A stretch of 64,000 nucleotides of DNA from Jannaschia helgolandensis (lineage in GTDB: Bacteria; Pseudomonadota; Alphaproteobacteria; Rhodobacterales; Rhodobacteraceae): NCBI RefSeq assembly GCF_900109285.1, contig NZ_FNZQ01000001.1:277001-341000 (forward strand), given 5' to 3'. Position numbers and translations under genes: made by a program. This document shows positions 27,636-36,452 of the stretch, piece after piece. Every line of letters starts with the position of its first letter. The stretch's first letter is position 1. Under the pieces are notes generated by a model, which saw nothing but the letters and a program-made list of their open reading frames with translations, was not told the DNA's origin and did no database searches.

Positions 27636-28919
27636 CTACCCCGCCGCCAAGCCACGTTTCGACGCCGAAGCGGTTTCGTAACGGAACAGCAGCATGGAAA
27701 TGTCATCTTCGAAATCATTGATGCCCGAATGGTTGCGCAAGGCCGCTTCGATACTGTCGACCGCGGCTTCGGCCCCGTCGGGAATAGCCGACAACAGGTT
27801 CATCAGCCCCTCCTCCTCCAGCATGTCGCCCCAGGTATCGGCGCATTCTGTCAGACCATCCGAATAGGTCAGAAAAGCATCGCCTGGATTCAGCTGGACC
27901 GTGGTGCAGTCGAAGGCAAGACCAGGCAGAAGGCCGACGGGCGGACCGCCGTCACCGACCTGTTCGACCGTGCTGTCCGCGCGCCGGATCAACGGATGCG
28001 GATGGCCCGCCTGACAGAAGACGACCTGCCCCGTGACGGTATCGACATAGGCGAGGACGGCGGTGAAATAGATGTCTGATTCCATTTCCGACAGCATGAA
28101 ACTGTTCAGACGCTCCATCACCACTTCGGGGTTGTAGACATCGCGCCCGTTGGACCGAAAGGCGATGTTTGCCCGCCGCGAGTTCCACGAGAACAAGGCC
28201 GCAAGCCGCCCCGTCAGAAGGGCCGACGCGACACCGTGCCCGGACACGTCGATGGAGTAGAGACCAATTCGCGTGTCCGAAATCGGAAAATAGCCGACAA
28301 GGTCGCCACCGATCTGCCCCGAGGTGACCAATCGCAGCGACAGGTCCGACCCTTGGAAGTGATGGTTTCGATCGGGAATGAATGCCATCTGCAGCTTTCG
28401 CGCTTCCGCCAGATCGCGGTCCATCGCGTCATGCAAAGTGGTCAGGTCGCGTAACGTCGTATGAACCTCGTGGTTTCGGTGCAGCAGCGCCTCCTGCATA
28501 TCCAGGATGCGGCGACCCGTGTTGATGCGTGCCCGAAGTTCGGTCAGATCCAGCGGTCGCGTCACGAAATCGTCTGCCCCTGCCTCCAGCCCAATGGCCT
28601 TTTTCGAGCGATCCGTCTCGGAGGTCATCAAGATAAAATAGGCATAATCATCGCGGGCCAACTGTCTGAATGCGCGGCAGAAGTCGGGCCCATCCATGCC
28701 CGGCATCTGCCAATCGCTGAGAACCATTCCGATATCTGCCCCTTCATCGGTCATGCACAGGAACAACGCCTGGGCCGCGTCAGCGACCATAGTGACGTCC
28801 AGATCCATTCGGCACAGAACGCAGGCCAGCAACTGCCGCTGCGATTCGCTGTCGTCCACGATCAGCACTCGCAGTCTGTCCTGCGCTGGAGGCGGCATAT
28901 CGGGTTCAGATCTGATCAT
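27636..28919 (-). CDS. Fused receiver-PP2C (RsbU/SpoIIE-type) phosphatase
   Basis: A 427-residue signalling protein. The receiver domain (about 16-135) has the acidic pair 22-23 and phospho-acceptor Asp69 in LSDWQMPG, but the conserved lysine is Arg121 (FVTRPLDL). A short helical linker leads to a PP2C phosphatase (about 195-420) with GGDL, DVSGHG, YSDGLTE and EDDISML metal-site motifs. Such proteins dephosphorylate anti-sigma-factor antagonists in partner switches. In Rhodobacter capsulatus a protein of this plan, RbaY, tunes gene-transfer-agent production; orthology is plausible but untested. Divergent from an Hpt gene. No antagonist or anti-sigma gene lies nearby. Confidence 0.88.
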   Translation of the reverse strand: MIRSEPDMPPPAQDRLRVLIVDDSESQRQLLACVLCRMDLDVTMVADAAQALFLCMTDEGADIGMVLSDWQMPGMDGPDFCRAFRQLARDDYAYFILMTSETDRSKKAIGLEAGADDFVTRPLDLTELRARINTGRRILDMQEALLHRNHEVHTTLRDLTTLHDAMDRDLAEARKLQMAFIPDRNHHFQGSDLSLRLVTSGQIGGDLVGYFPISDTRIGLYSIDVSGHGVASALLTGRLAALFSWNSRRANIAFRSNGRDVYNPEVVMERLNSFMLSEMESDIYFTAVLAYVDTVTGQVVFCQAGHPHPLIRRADSTVEQVGDGGPPVGLLPGLAFDCTTVQLNPGDAFLTYSDGLTECADTWGDMLEEEGLMNLLSAIPDGAEAAVDSIEAALRNHSGINDFEDDISMLLFRYETASASKRGLAAG

Positions 28920-28964
28920 CGGTCCGCGTCATCGTTCACATCCGGCAGATGTGCACCGCCAGCA

Positions 28965-29026
28965 TTAACGCCAGGTGAAGAAAACAAATCGAAACAATCG
29001 GACTGTGGCAGTTAACATTATCTTAT
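28965..29026. promoter_or_regulatory. Two imperfect CtrA-like sites in divergent spacer
   Basis: TTAA-N7-TGAA (28965-28979) and TTAA-N7-TTAT (29012-29026) each differ from TTAA-N7-TTAA by one base. Both lie in the 131-base spacer between the receiver-phosphatase gene and the Hpt gene, 47 bases apart. The second is 25 bases before the Hpt start. Confidence 0.35.
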
Positions 29027-29050
29027 GACCTCGCTGCGATAGACGACCGC

Positions 29051-29362
29051 ATGATCGACACTGAGCGCATTGCTGAATTGCAGGCCGAAATTGGCGCGGA
29101 AGACTTGTCTTGCATCGTCTCGGTCTACCTGGAGGAGGCGCGGGCAACTCTGGCACAGATCGCGGCGGGCCTGACGGAGGAAGATCACGCGCGTGCGATT
29201 CATTTTCTGCGCAGTGGCGCGCTCAATATCGGGCTGAGCGGCGTGGCGGATGTGGCGGGGAAAATGACTTGCCGTGCAGCGTCCAGCCGCGATGACTGTG
29301 CCGATCGCTTTCGCGATGTGCTGGACCACACGATGGCGGAGGTCACGGATAGTCTTGCGTAA
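29051..29362 (+). CDS. Hpt (histidine phosphotransfer) domain protein
   Basis: A stand-alone, 103-residue, four-helix protein. HFLRSGALNIGL (51-62) fits the Hpt signature H-x-L-(K/R)-(G/S)-x-A-x-x-x-G, so His51 is the likely phosphate carrier. No kinase or DNA-binding part. It is divergent from the receiver-phosphatase gene, whose Asp69 is an obvious candidate partner. The upstream kinase is unknown. It ends 22 bases from the convergent ilvA stop. Confidence 0.75.
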   Translation: MIDTERIAELQAEIGAEDLSCIVSVYLEEARATLAQIAAGLTEEDHARAIHFLRSGALNIGLSGVADVAGKMTCRAASSRDDCADRFRDVLDHTMAEVTDSLA

Positions 29363-29384
29363 TCCATCCGACCGGAAGAAATGA

Positions 29385-30617
29385 TCAGATCACGAGTTCG
29401 CCCAGAAGCGGGTCATCGGTCAGGTCGCGGGCCGCCATGCCCAGTTCCGCCATCCGCGTTTCCAGTTGCGCGAAGGCCTGTGGCTCGCGGCTCTCGATTC
29501 CAATCAGGACACTGCCGAAGTTGCGGGCAGATTTCTTGAGATATTCGAATCGCGCGATGTCGTCATCCGGCCCGAGAATATCCAGAAAATCCCGCAATGC
29601 TCCGGGGCGCTGCGGCATCCGCAGGACGTAGTATTTCTTCAGGCCGGCAAACCGCATTGCGCGTTCTTTCACATCCGGCAAACGCTCGAAATCGAAGTTG
29701 CCGCCGGTGGCGATGCATACGATGCGCCGCCCTTCGATCTCGGGTCCCAGGTCGCGCAGCGCGTCGATCGACAGCGCTCCCGCTGGCTCCAGCACGATGC
29801 CTTCTGTGTTCAGCATCTCCTGAATTGTAATGCAAAGTCTGTTTTCCGGGATACGCAGGACATGCTGTGGCGGCACCTGTCGCAAAATGTCAAAGGGGCG
29901 TACGCCGATCCGGGCGACGGCAGCCCCATCGACGAAACTGTCCAGCGTCGGCAAAGTGACCGGCTCACCGGCCGCAAGTGCCGCGGTCAGGCTGGCCCCG
30001 CCCGCAGGCTCTACATATCGTATGTCCGGCGTTGTTCCGATGGCCCGGAAATACGCCAGCATCCCCGCCGACAATCCGCCGCCGCCCACCGGCAATATGA
30101 TCAGGTCGGGCGCATCGGGCATCTGGTCCAGCATTTCGACCGCGACGGAAGCCTGGCCTTCGATCACGTCGTTGTCGTCGAAGGGCGACAGGAAGTGCGC
30201 CCCCGACTCCGCGCAGAATGCCTGCGCTGCGGCCAGCGTGGCATCGAAGAAATCGCCGATCAGGCGGATTTCCACATGGTCGCCCCCGAACAGACGGGTC
30301 TTGTCGATTTTCTGGCCCGGCGTCGTGACCGGCATGAAAATCACTCCGTCAACGCCCAGATGGCGGCACATCCAGGCCACGCCCTGCGCGTGATTGCCCG
30401 CGCTGGCGCAGGCAACACGCCCGCCGCCCAACTTTCGCATCGCATTGAACGCGCCGCGCAGTTTGTAGGAGCGCACCGGCGTCAGATCTTCCCGCTTGAG
30501 CCAGATATCGGCCCCGAACCGATCCGACAGATATTCGTTTCTGGCCAGAGGCGTGGGCGGAAAAACGTCGCGCATGGCCAGAGTCGCTGCCTGCGCGCGG
30601 GATGCAAAATCAGTCAA
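29385..30617 (-). CDS. ilvA: Threonine ammonia-lyase (threonine dehydratase)
   Basis: PLP enzyme that turns threonine into 2-oxobutanoate, the first step of isoleucine synthesis. It has 410 residues. The PLP lysine is Lys52 in RSYKLRGAFN and the phosphate-binding loop is PVGGGGLSAG. The C-terminal 80 residues form one ACT-like regulatory domain, fewer than the two in E. coli IlvA. The start at 30617 overlaps the end of the upstream membrane-protein gene by 8 bases. Isoleucine feedback is expected but cannot be read from the sequence. Confidence 0.92.
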   Translation of the reverse strand: MTDFASRAQAATLAMRDVFPPTPLARNEYLSDRFGADIWLKREDLTPVRSYKLRGAFNAMRKLGGGRVACASAGNHAQGVAWMCRHLGVDGVIFMPVTTPGQKIDKTRLFGGDHVEIRLIGDFFDATLAAAQAFCAESGAHFLSPFDDNDVIEGQASVAVEMLDQMPDAPDLIILPVGGGGLSAGMLAYFRAIGTTPDIRYVEPAGGASLTAALAAGEPVTLPTLDSFVDGAAVARIGVRPFDILRQVPPQHVLRIPENRLCITIQEMLNTEGIVLEPAGALSIDALRDLGPEIEGRRIVCIATGGNFDFERLPDVKERAMRFAGLKKYYVLRMPQRPGALRDFLDILGPDDDIARFEYLKKSARNFGSVLIGIESREPQAFAQLETRMAELGMAARDLTDDPLLGELVI

Positions 30618-31395
30618 CCGGACGGCCTTCGACCAGATGACCGTACAGCGCCGTCAACGTACCAACCCCCAGGATCAGGCCGATCCAACCGATGACCAGT
30701 TGATAGATCACGGTGATGATCCCCGGCCCGGCATCCGCCGTCGCATCGGCCCCACCCCCATCGATCAGCGCGGGCAGTTGCAGCATCAGGGTGAAACCGA
30801 CTGTCAAAATCGCCAACACCAGCACCGTGCCCACATGATTTCGGGTCACCTCCAGCGATTGGCTCAGGGTTATCGGCTGGCCGATGGCTCCGGCGGGCAG
30901 GACCAGCGCTAGGCGGTAGAACAGGATCATGCCGATGAACAAACCGCCCGTTCCCGCCAACATCCCGGCCAAGGGCGGGGCCAGCATTCCGACGACAAGG
31001 TTTATAACGAGCGACGTCAGAAAGATTCCCAGCAGCATGATCACACCGACAAGCAACGATCGTCCCAGATAGCCCAGCATCTCCGGGCCGCGAAACGCCG
31101 GCATCCATCCGTCGAAGGTTTCGGACAACAACACATAGCGATGCCAGTTCACGGCAATCCAGATCGTCGCGGTCATATTGGCCAAAAGCACGAGCATCTG
31201 ACCACCAAGGAACCCCGCGGGTGGCATGTTGTCCGGGTCGAAACCTGTCGCGCCGATCCATTCGGGGTAGCTGACCGAAAGCCAGACGGTGACAGCCACG
31301 ACCAGCAGATAGGGAACCGCCGACAGCCGCAACGCATCGCCAAGGTTGTCGATAATCAACATCACCGCGCGTAGAAACAATTTCCAGCCGAGCAT
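30610..31395 (-). CDS. Multi-pass membrane protein of unknown function
   Basis: A 261-residue inner-membrane protein with about six hydrophobic segments (about residues 20-40, 68-95, 115-145, 150-180, 195-215, 230-250). I do not recognise it with confidence; it resembles the YciC/DUF-type proteins with repeated membrane pairs. The start at 31395 follows a strong GGAGG five bases upstream; an ATG at 31422 is less likely. It is coupled to ilvA by an 8-base overlap and divergent from argG. Confidence 0.7.
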   Translation of the reverse strand: MLGWKLFLRAVMLIIDNLGDALRLSAVPYLLVVAVTVWLSVSYPEWIGATGFDPDNMPPAGFLGGQMLVLLANMTATIWIAVNWHRYVLLSETFDGWMPAFRGPEMLGYLGRSLLVGVIMLLGIFLTSLVINLVVGMLAPPLAGMLAGTGGLFIGMILFYRLALVLPAGAIGQPITLSQSLEVTRNHVGTVLVLAILTVGFTLMLQLPALIDGGGADATADAGPGIITVIYQLVIGWIGLILGVGTLTALYGHLVEGRPVD

Positions 31396-31543
31396 CCGGA
31401 CCTCCCTCGTCGTTCGGAGCAAGGCCTATGCCTGCGGGCCCGCTGGCGTCAATGTCGTCTGTTCGCCGCGTTGCCTTCACCCTGCGTGCCTTGCAGGTGC
31501 CCGGCGATTGTCCTACGCCGTCGGCGACATATCGGAGACACCC

Positions 31544-32764
31544 ATGGACGCCCCCAAGAAAGTCGTGCTTGCCTATTCGGGCGGACTGGACACCTCGATC
31601 ATCCTGAAATGGCTGCAAACGGAATATGGCTGCGACGTCGTAACCTTCACTGCCGACCTGGGTCAGGGCGAGGAGTTGGAGCCAGCCCGCGCCAAAGCCA
31701 AAATGATGGGCGCTTCGGCCATTCACATCGAAGATCTGCGCGAGGAATTCGTCCGCGATTTCGTCTTCCCGATGTTCCGGGCCAACGCGCTGTACGAGGG
31801 GCTGTATCTGCTGGGCACATCCATCGCGCGGCCCCTGATCTCCAAACGGCTGGTGGAGATCGCCGCCGATGAAGGCGCCGATGCCGTGGCCCATGGTGCG
31901 ACGGGCAAGGGCAACGATCAGGTCCGGTTCGAGTTGGCGGCCTATGCTCTCAACCCGGACATCAAGGTCATCGCGCCGTGGCGTCTGTGGGACCTGTCGT
32001 CGCGCACGAAGCTGATCGATTTCGCCGAAAAGCATCAGATCCCGATCGCCAAGGACAAGCGCGGCGAAGCCCCGTTCAGCGTTGATGCGAACCTTCTGCA
32101 CACCTCGTCCGAGGGCAAGGTTCTGGAAAACCCCGGCGAAGAGGCCCCCGATTACGTGCTTCAGCGGACGACGCGCCCAGAAGACGCACCCGACGAAGCG
32201 CAGATGGTCGAAGTCACGTTTGAACGCGGCGATGCCGTCGCCATAGACGGCGAGGCGATGTCCCCCGCGACAATCCTGACCAAACTGAACGAGTTGGGTG
32301 GCAAGCACGGGATCGGTATTCTGGATCTGGTGGAAAACCGTTTCGTCGGCATGAAATCCCGTGGTATCTACGAGACGCCGGGCGGCACGCTGCTTCTGGA
32401 AGCGCATCGCGGTATCGAACAGATCACACTGGATGCCGGTGCGGGTCACTTGAAGGACAGCATCATGCCGCGCTATGCGGAGCTGATCTACAACGGCTTC
32501 TGGTTCTCGCCCGAGCGGGAGATGATGCAGGCGCTGATCGACAAATCGCAGGAACATGTATCGGGCACAGTCCGCCTGAAGCTCTACAAGGGCAGCGCCC
32601 GCACCGTCGCCCGCTGGTCCGATCACAGCCTCTATTCCGAGGCGCATGTCACCTTCGAAGATGACGCCGGGGCCTATGATCAACGCGACGCCAAGGGGTT
32701 CATCCACCTGAATGCGCTGCGCCTGAAATTGGTGGCCAACCGCAACAAACGCGTCGCGAAGTGA
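31544..32764 (+). CDS. argG: Argininosuccinate synthase
   Basis: Joins citrulline and aspartate with ATP in arginine synthesis. It has 406 residues, full length. The ATP pyrophosphatase loop AYSGGLDTS lies at residues 10-18, and [16 protein letters not shown] binds citrulline/aspartate. The start at 31544 follows CGGAGA. Its stop overlaps the GTG start of the AbrB-type permease. argG is otherwise isolated from arginine genes here. Confidence 0.97.
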   Translation: MDAPKKVVLAYSGGLDTSIILKWLQTEYGCDVVTFTADLGQGEELEPARAKAKMMGASAIHIEDLREEFVRDFVFPMFRANALYEGLYLLGTSIARPLISKRLVEIAADEGADAVAHGATGKGNDQVRFELAAYALNPDIKVIAPWRLWDLSSRTKLIDFAEKHQIPIAKDKRGEAPFSVDANLLHTSSEGKVLENPGEEAPDYVLQRTTRPEDAPDEAQMVEVTFERGDAVAIDGEAMSPATILTKLNELGGKHGIGILDLVENRFVGMKSRGIYETPGGTLLLEAHRGIEQITLDAGAGHLKDSIMPRYAELIYNGFWFSPEREMMQALIDKSQEHVSGTVRLKLYKGSARTVARWSDHSLYSEAHVTFEDDAGAYDQRDAKGFIHLNALRLKLVANRNKRVAK

Positions 32765-33780
32765 ACCTTGGACGCATCGCGCTGACCTTCGCCATCGGCG
32801 TATCCGGCGTGATCGTATTCAGGGCAGCGGGTCTTCCGCTGCCCTTTTTGCTGGGCCCCATGCTGGCCTGTCTGGTCGCCGCGCTGGCGGGCCTGAAACT
32901 GTCCAGTTGGTCACCTCTGACGAACGCGATGCGGACGATCCTGGGTGTCGCGGTCGGCGCATCCTTCACGCCCGCGGTCATCGTCCAGATGGGAGACATG
33001 CTTGTGTCGCTGGCCCTGGTTCCGCTGTTCCTGCTGGTTTGTGGCGTTCTGGGCTATCCGTTCCTGCGCCGGGTCGCCGGATTCGATGCCCCGACCGCAT
33101 TCTATTCGGCTATGCCCGGCGGCTTGCAGGATATGCTGCTGTTCGGCGAGGAGGCGGGCGGCGACCCCCGTGCCATGTCGCTGTTACATGCTACCCGCGT
33201 CCTGCTGATCGTGACGATCCTGCCGCTGCTCCTGTGGCTGGCATGGGGTATAGACCTGACCTTGCCCCCCGGCGCGCCCGCCTCCTCTCTGCCATGGCCC
33301 GAAATGGCGATCATGGTGGTCTCCGGTATCGCCGGTTGGCAGGTCGCCAGCCGGATCGGAATGTTCGGCGCATCGATTCTGGGGCCATTGATCCTGACGG
33401 CGGCGTTGGCCCTGACAGGCGTGATCGAGCACCGCCCCCCGGCCGAAGCGATCATGGCGGCACAGTTTTTCATCGGTCTCGCCGTCGGAGTGAAATATAC
33501 CGGTATCACGCTGACCGAGGTTCGCCGAATCCTGGGGGCAGGCCTGGGCCATGCGGCCATTCTAGGGGGCGTGGCCTTCGTCTTCGCCGAAGCCGCTCTT
33601 ATCATGGGCCTGGCCCCGCCTCTGGATGCGATCCTGGCCTTCGCGCCCGGCGGACAGGCAGAAATGGCCGTTCTCGCCATCGTTGCCGGGGCGGATGTTG
33701 CCTATGTCATCCTGCACCATGTTCTGCGTATCGTAATCGTAATCGTCGGCGCGCCGCTGATCTTCCGCTTCCTGCGCTGA
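32761..33780 (+). CDS. AbrB-family membrane protein
   Basis: A 339-residue hydrophobic protein with about ten helices of the AbrB (PF05145) type, apparently a tandem repeat of a five-helix unit; the family was linked to ammonia-monooxygenase regulation by name only and is thought to be a transporter. Repeated Pro/Gly motifs such as [12 protein letters not shown] and [14 protein letters not shown], one in each half, mark the duplication. GTG start at 32761 overlaps the argG stop (GTGA). Substrate unknown. Confidence 0.85.
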   Translation: MNLGRIALTFAIGVSGVIVFRAAGLPLPFLLGPMLACLVAALAGLKLSSWSPLTNAMRTILGVAVGASFTPAVIVQMGDMLVSLALVPLFLLVCGVLGYPFLRRVAGFDAPTAFYSAMPGGLQDMLLFGEEAGGDPRAMSLLHATRVLLIVTILPLLLWLAWGIDLTLPPGAPASSLPWPEMAIMVVSGIAGWQVASRIGMFGASILGPLILTAALALTGVIEHRPPAEAIMAAQFFIGLAVGVKYTGITLTEVRRILGAGLGHAAILGGVAFVFAEAALIMGLAPPLDAILAFAPGGQAEMAVLAIVAGADVAYVILHHVLRIVIVIVGAPLIFRFLR

Positions 33781-33886
33781 CCGACCATCCTGCGCCATCG
33801 GGTTCCGTCAGACGTGATGAGGGCCATGACGCATTGCCCTGCCATTCGAGGAGGAGAGGTCGATTTAATCAATCCAGACCTTTTCC

Positions 33887-35074
33887 ATGTCGCCGCCTTC
33901 TGACATGCCGCGCAGGATGGAATATGCCGCCCCAAAAGCAACCGTCGCTGTGATCGGCGCGGGTCCGGCAGGCCTGATGGCGGCCGAAGCGGCGGCTCGG
34001 GCGGGATGCAGCGTCGCAATCTATGACCAGATGCCCAGCCCGGCGCGCAAGTTCCTGATGGCAGGCAAATCCGGCCTGAACATCACGCGGGCCGATGATC
34101 AATTCGCCGACGTCTACGCCTGCCCCCCGCTGAACCCGATGATCGCGGCACTCGGGCCGTTGCAAGTTCGCGACTGGATGGACGGCTTGGGGCAGGCCTC
34201 TTTCGTCGGCTCGACCGGGCGGGTTTTTCCCGATGTCATGAAGGCATCGCCCCTGTTGCGGGCCTGGCTTGCGCGTCTGGATGAGTTAGGCGTTACCCTG
34301 CACCGTCGCGCGCGCTGGACGGGGTGGGACGGCGCGGCGCTGACCTTCTCGGACGGGACGACGGCTTTGCCGGATGCCACGGTCCTTGCGCTTGGCGGCG
34401 CATCGTGGCGCAGGCTGGGATCGGACGGCGAATGGGCCGCGTTGCTGGACGACGTTGCTCCTTTCGCCCCGTCGAACGTCGGCTTCCGCGTCGACTGGTC
34501 ATCGCACATGGACCGCCATTTCGGCGCGGCGGTGAAAAACTCAGGACTGATCGTCGACGGCAAAACACATCGAGGAGAAATCACTATCTCTGCAAAGGGG
34601 CTTGAGGGGGGTGGCCTGTATCCCCTGACCCCCGCCCTGCGCGACGGCGCGCAGCTGGCGCTTGACCTGAAGCCGGACATGACGCCTGCGCAGGTCCGCG
34701 ACCGGCTGGAACCGCCGGGCAAGGACAGCCTGCCGAACCGCCTACGAAAGGCGCTGCGTCTGACGCCGGTGCAGATCGCTTTGTTGCACGAATTCGGAAG
34801 GCCGTTGCCCGCCGATCTCTCCCCGTTGATCAAGCATCTGCCCGTGCCCCTGCGCGGCCCTCGCCCGCTGGACGAGGCAATTTCCACTGCGGGCGGCCTG
34901 CGCTGGTCGGCGATGGATGACGCGCTGATGATCGAAGCCCGTCCCGGCACATTCGCGGCAGGCGAGATGCTGGATTGGGAAGCCCCGACCGGCGGCTATC
35001 TTCTGACCGCCTGCCTCGCGACCGGGCACTGGGCCGGGCGGCATGCGGCGAATTTCGCCAAATCTCAGCGGTAG
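33887..35074 (+). CDS. TIGR03862 family flavoprotein
   Basis: A 395-residue FAD-binding protein of the HI0933-like/TIGR03862 group. The dinucleotide loop VIGAGPAGLMAAEAA is near the N-terminus, KFLMAGKSGLNITRA matches the family's GRCN-like region, and WEAPTGGYLLTACLATG lies near the C-terminus. Its reaction is not established. The start is uncertain: 33887, 33905 and 33917 are all ATG with poor ribosome sites. A strong AGGAGGAGAGG lies 28 bases before the first, too far to serve it directly. Its stop overlaps the convergent otnI gene by 10 bases. Confidence 0.8.
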   Translation: MSPPSDMPRRMEYAAPKATVAVIGAGPAGLMAAEAAARAGCSVAIYDQMPSPARKFLMAGKSGLNITRADDQFADVYACPPLNPMIAALGPLQVRDWMDGLGQASFVGSTGRVFPDVMKASPLLRAWLARLDELGVTLHRRARWTGWDGAALTFSDGTTALPDATVLALGGASWRRLGSDGEWAALLDDVAPFAPSNVGFRVDWSSHMDRHFGAAVKNSGLIVDGKTHRGEITISAKGLEGGGLYPLTPALRDGAQLALDLKPDMTPAQVRDRLEPPGKDSLPNRLRKALRLTPVQIALLHEFGRPLPADLSPLIKHLPVPLRGPRPLDEAISTAGGLRWSAMDDALMIEARPGTFAAGEMLDWEAPTGGYLLTACLATGHWAGRHAANFAKSQR

Positions 35075-35808
35075 CGTGCCATCCAGCCCAGCGTCGCGTC
35101 GGTGTCGCTGTCGGGCTTGTATTCTGCCCCCAAAGGCATTTCCCATCCCAGCCGCGCGATTTCGGCGAAGACGTGATCGTAAGACAGTTCCCCCGCATCC
35201 GGTGCACCCCGCTCGGGCACGCTGGCAAACTGGATGTGGCCGATCACCGGCAGGCAATCGCGCAACTGCCGCGTCAGGTCGCCGCCCATGATTTGCAGGT
35301 GGTAGCAGTCGAACATCAGTTTGACGCCCGCCCGATCCACCCGTTCGATCACGTCGCGCGCCTGCGCCGATGTCGTCAGGAAGTATCCGGGGGCATCGTG
35401 ATGGTTCAACGGCTCGATCAGGATCGTCATTTCGGGCGCATGATCGCAGGCGAAGCGCAAATTTTCGACAAAGGTGGCATCGGCTTGCAGTCCTTCTGCA
35501 AAGCCAGCCATGACATGCACGGCCCCTGATCCGATCGCGCGGGCATAGGCGATTGCCTGCTGGATTGCGGCCTGCGCCTCGGCCTCGTGGCCCGGCAGGG
35601 CGGACAGCCCGTTCCCCTCGCCCCTGATCGTGTTAACGCCCAGCGCCGTCAGACCCGTCTCGTCCAGCGCCGCGCGAACGTCTTCGGCTGGCGTGTCATA
35701 AGGCCAGTGGAATTCAACCGCGACAAAACCCGCCGCATGGGCCGCGCGGATGGCGTCGGGCAACGGACGATCCGTCCACAGAAAGCCGAGGTTAGCTGAA
35801 AACTTCAT
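35065..35808 (-). CDS. otnI: 2-oxo-tetronate isomerase (hydroxypyruvate-isomerase-like)
   Basis: A 247-residue TIM-barrel enzyme of the xylose-isomerase-like family. ILIEPLNHHDAPGYFL and LMFDCYHLQIMGGDL carry the metal-binding acidic residues. In the threonate/erythronate pathway OtnI interconverts 2-oxo- and 3-oxo-tetronate. I start at 35808, whose ATG overlaps the otnC stop; a start nine bases upstream is possible. The assignment relies on the otnC and ltnD neighbours; alone it could be a hydroxypyruvate isomerase. Last gene of the module. Confidence 0.82.
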   Translation of the reverse strand: MKFSANLGFLWTDRPLPDAIRAAHAAGFVAVEFHWPYDTPAEDVRAALDETGLTALGVNTIRGEGNGLSALPGHEAEAQAAIQQAIAYARAIGSGAVHVMAGFAEGLQADATFVENLRFACDHAPEMTILIEPLNHHDAPGYFLTTSAQARDVIERVDRAGVKLMFDCYHLQIMGGDLTRQLRDCLPVIGHIQFASVPERGAPDAGELSYDHVFAEIARLGWEMPLGAEYKPDSDTDATLGWMARYR

Positions 35809-36452
35809 CCATCCCACTCCACATCGAATTTGGTCACGACGTCACGAACCTGCGCATCGGTCAGCCCGCGCGGGTTCAGGCCGCGCGTCATCAGCGCCAG
35901 TTGCGCCGTGGCCTCCAATTCCTCGATGGCGTTGCAGGCGGCTTCGACGTCCCTGCCCGCCACGACGGGTCCGTGGTTTGCCAACATGACGGCGGTGCGT
36001 TTGCCCGCCAGTCCCCGCACCGCCTGCCCCATTGCCGGATCGCCCGGCAGGAAGAACGGCAGCAGCGTCACGCGACCCAGTTGCATGACCGCATAGGGCG
36101 TCAGCGGTGGCAGGAAATCTTCGCCAGGTTCGTGCAACATAGACAGCGCGACGGAATGGCAGGAATGCAGGTGGACGACCGCGCCGGTCGTGCCACGTGT
36201 ATCGTAAAACGCAGAATGCAAAGGCATTTCCTTGGTCGGACGGTCACCGCTCAAATGGCTGCCATTTGCATCGAACCGCGCCAGCCGTCCGGGGTCCAGC
36301 CGCCCGAAGCTGGTCCCGGTGGGCGACACCAGCATCCCGCCGTCCTCGGTCCGGGCCGAGATATTGCCGGTCGATCCATGCGTCAGCCCCCGATCGAACA
36401 GGGATTTCGCCAAGACGCACATCTGTTCGCGCAGGCGCGCCTCTGAGCTCAC
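35805..36452 (-). CDS. otnC: 3-oxo-tetronate 4-phosphate decarboxylase (class II aldolase family)
   Basis: A 215-residue class II aldolase/adducin-fold enzyme. GSTGNISAR (about 26-34) and SPTGTSFG are phosphate-binding loops, the acid is in TKEMPLH, and HLHS (about 93-96) with a later His in LANHGPVVAG bind the metal. It is expected to decarboxylate 3-oxo-tetronate 4-phosphate to dihydroxyacetone phosphate. Coupled by 4-base overlaps on both sides. Its substrate requires a kinase (OtnK) that is not present here. Confidence 0.82.
   Translation of the reverse strand: MSSEARLREQMCVLAKSLFDRGLTHGSTGNISARTEDGGMLVSPTGTSFGRLDPGRLARFDANGSHLSGDRPTKEMPLHSAFYDTRGTTGAVVHLHSCHSVALSMLHEPGEDFLPPLTPYAVMQLGRVTLLPFFLPGDPAMGQAVRGLAGKRTAVMLANHGPVVAGRDVEAACNAIEELEATAQLALMTRGLNPRGLTDAQVRDVVTKFDVEWDG

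Noticed and set aside
28961-28980. TTAA-N7-TGAA as a separate full CtrA site
   Set aside because: One mismatch in a key half-site; kept only as part of the paired candidate region.
30614-32707. 697-codon minus-strand open frame across argG
   Set aside because: Spans argG and its divergent neighbour in the wrong frame; both real genes have clear motifs.
33826-33903. 25-codon open frame before the flavoprotein gene
   Set aside because: No ribosome site of its own; the strong AGGAGG is inside it, not before it.
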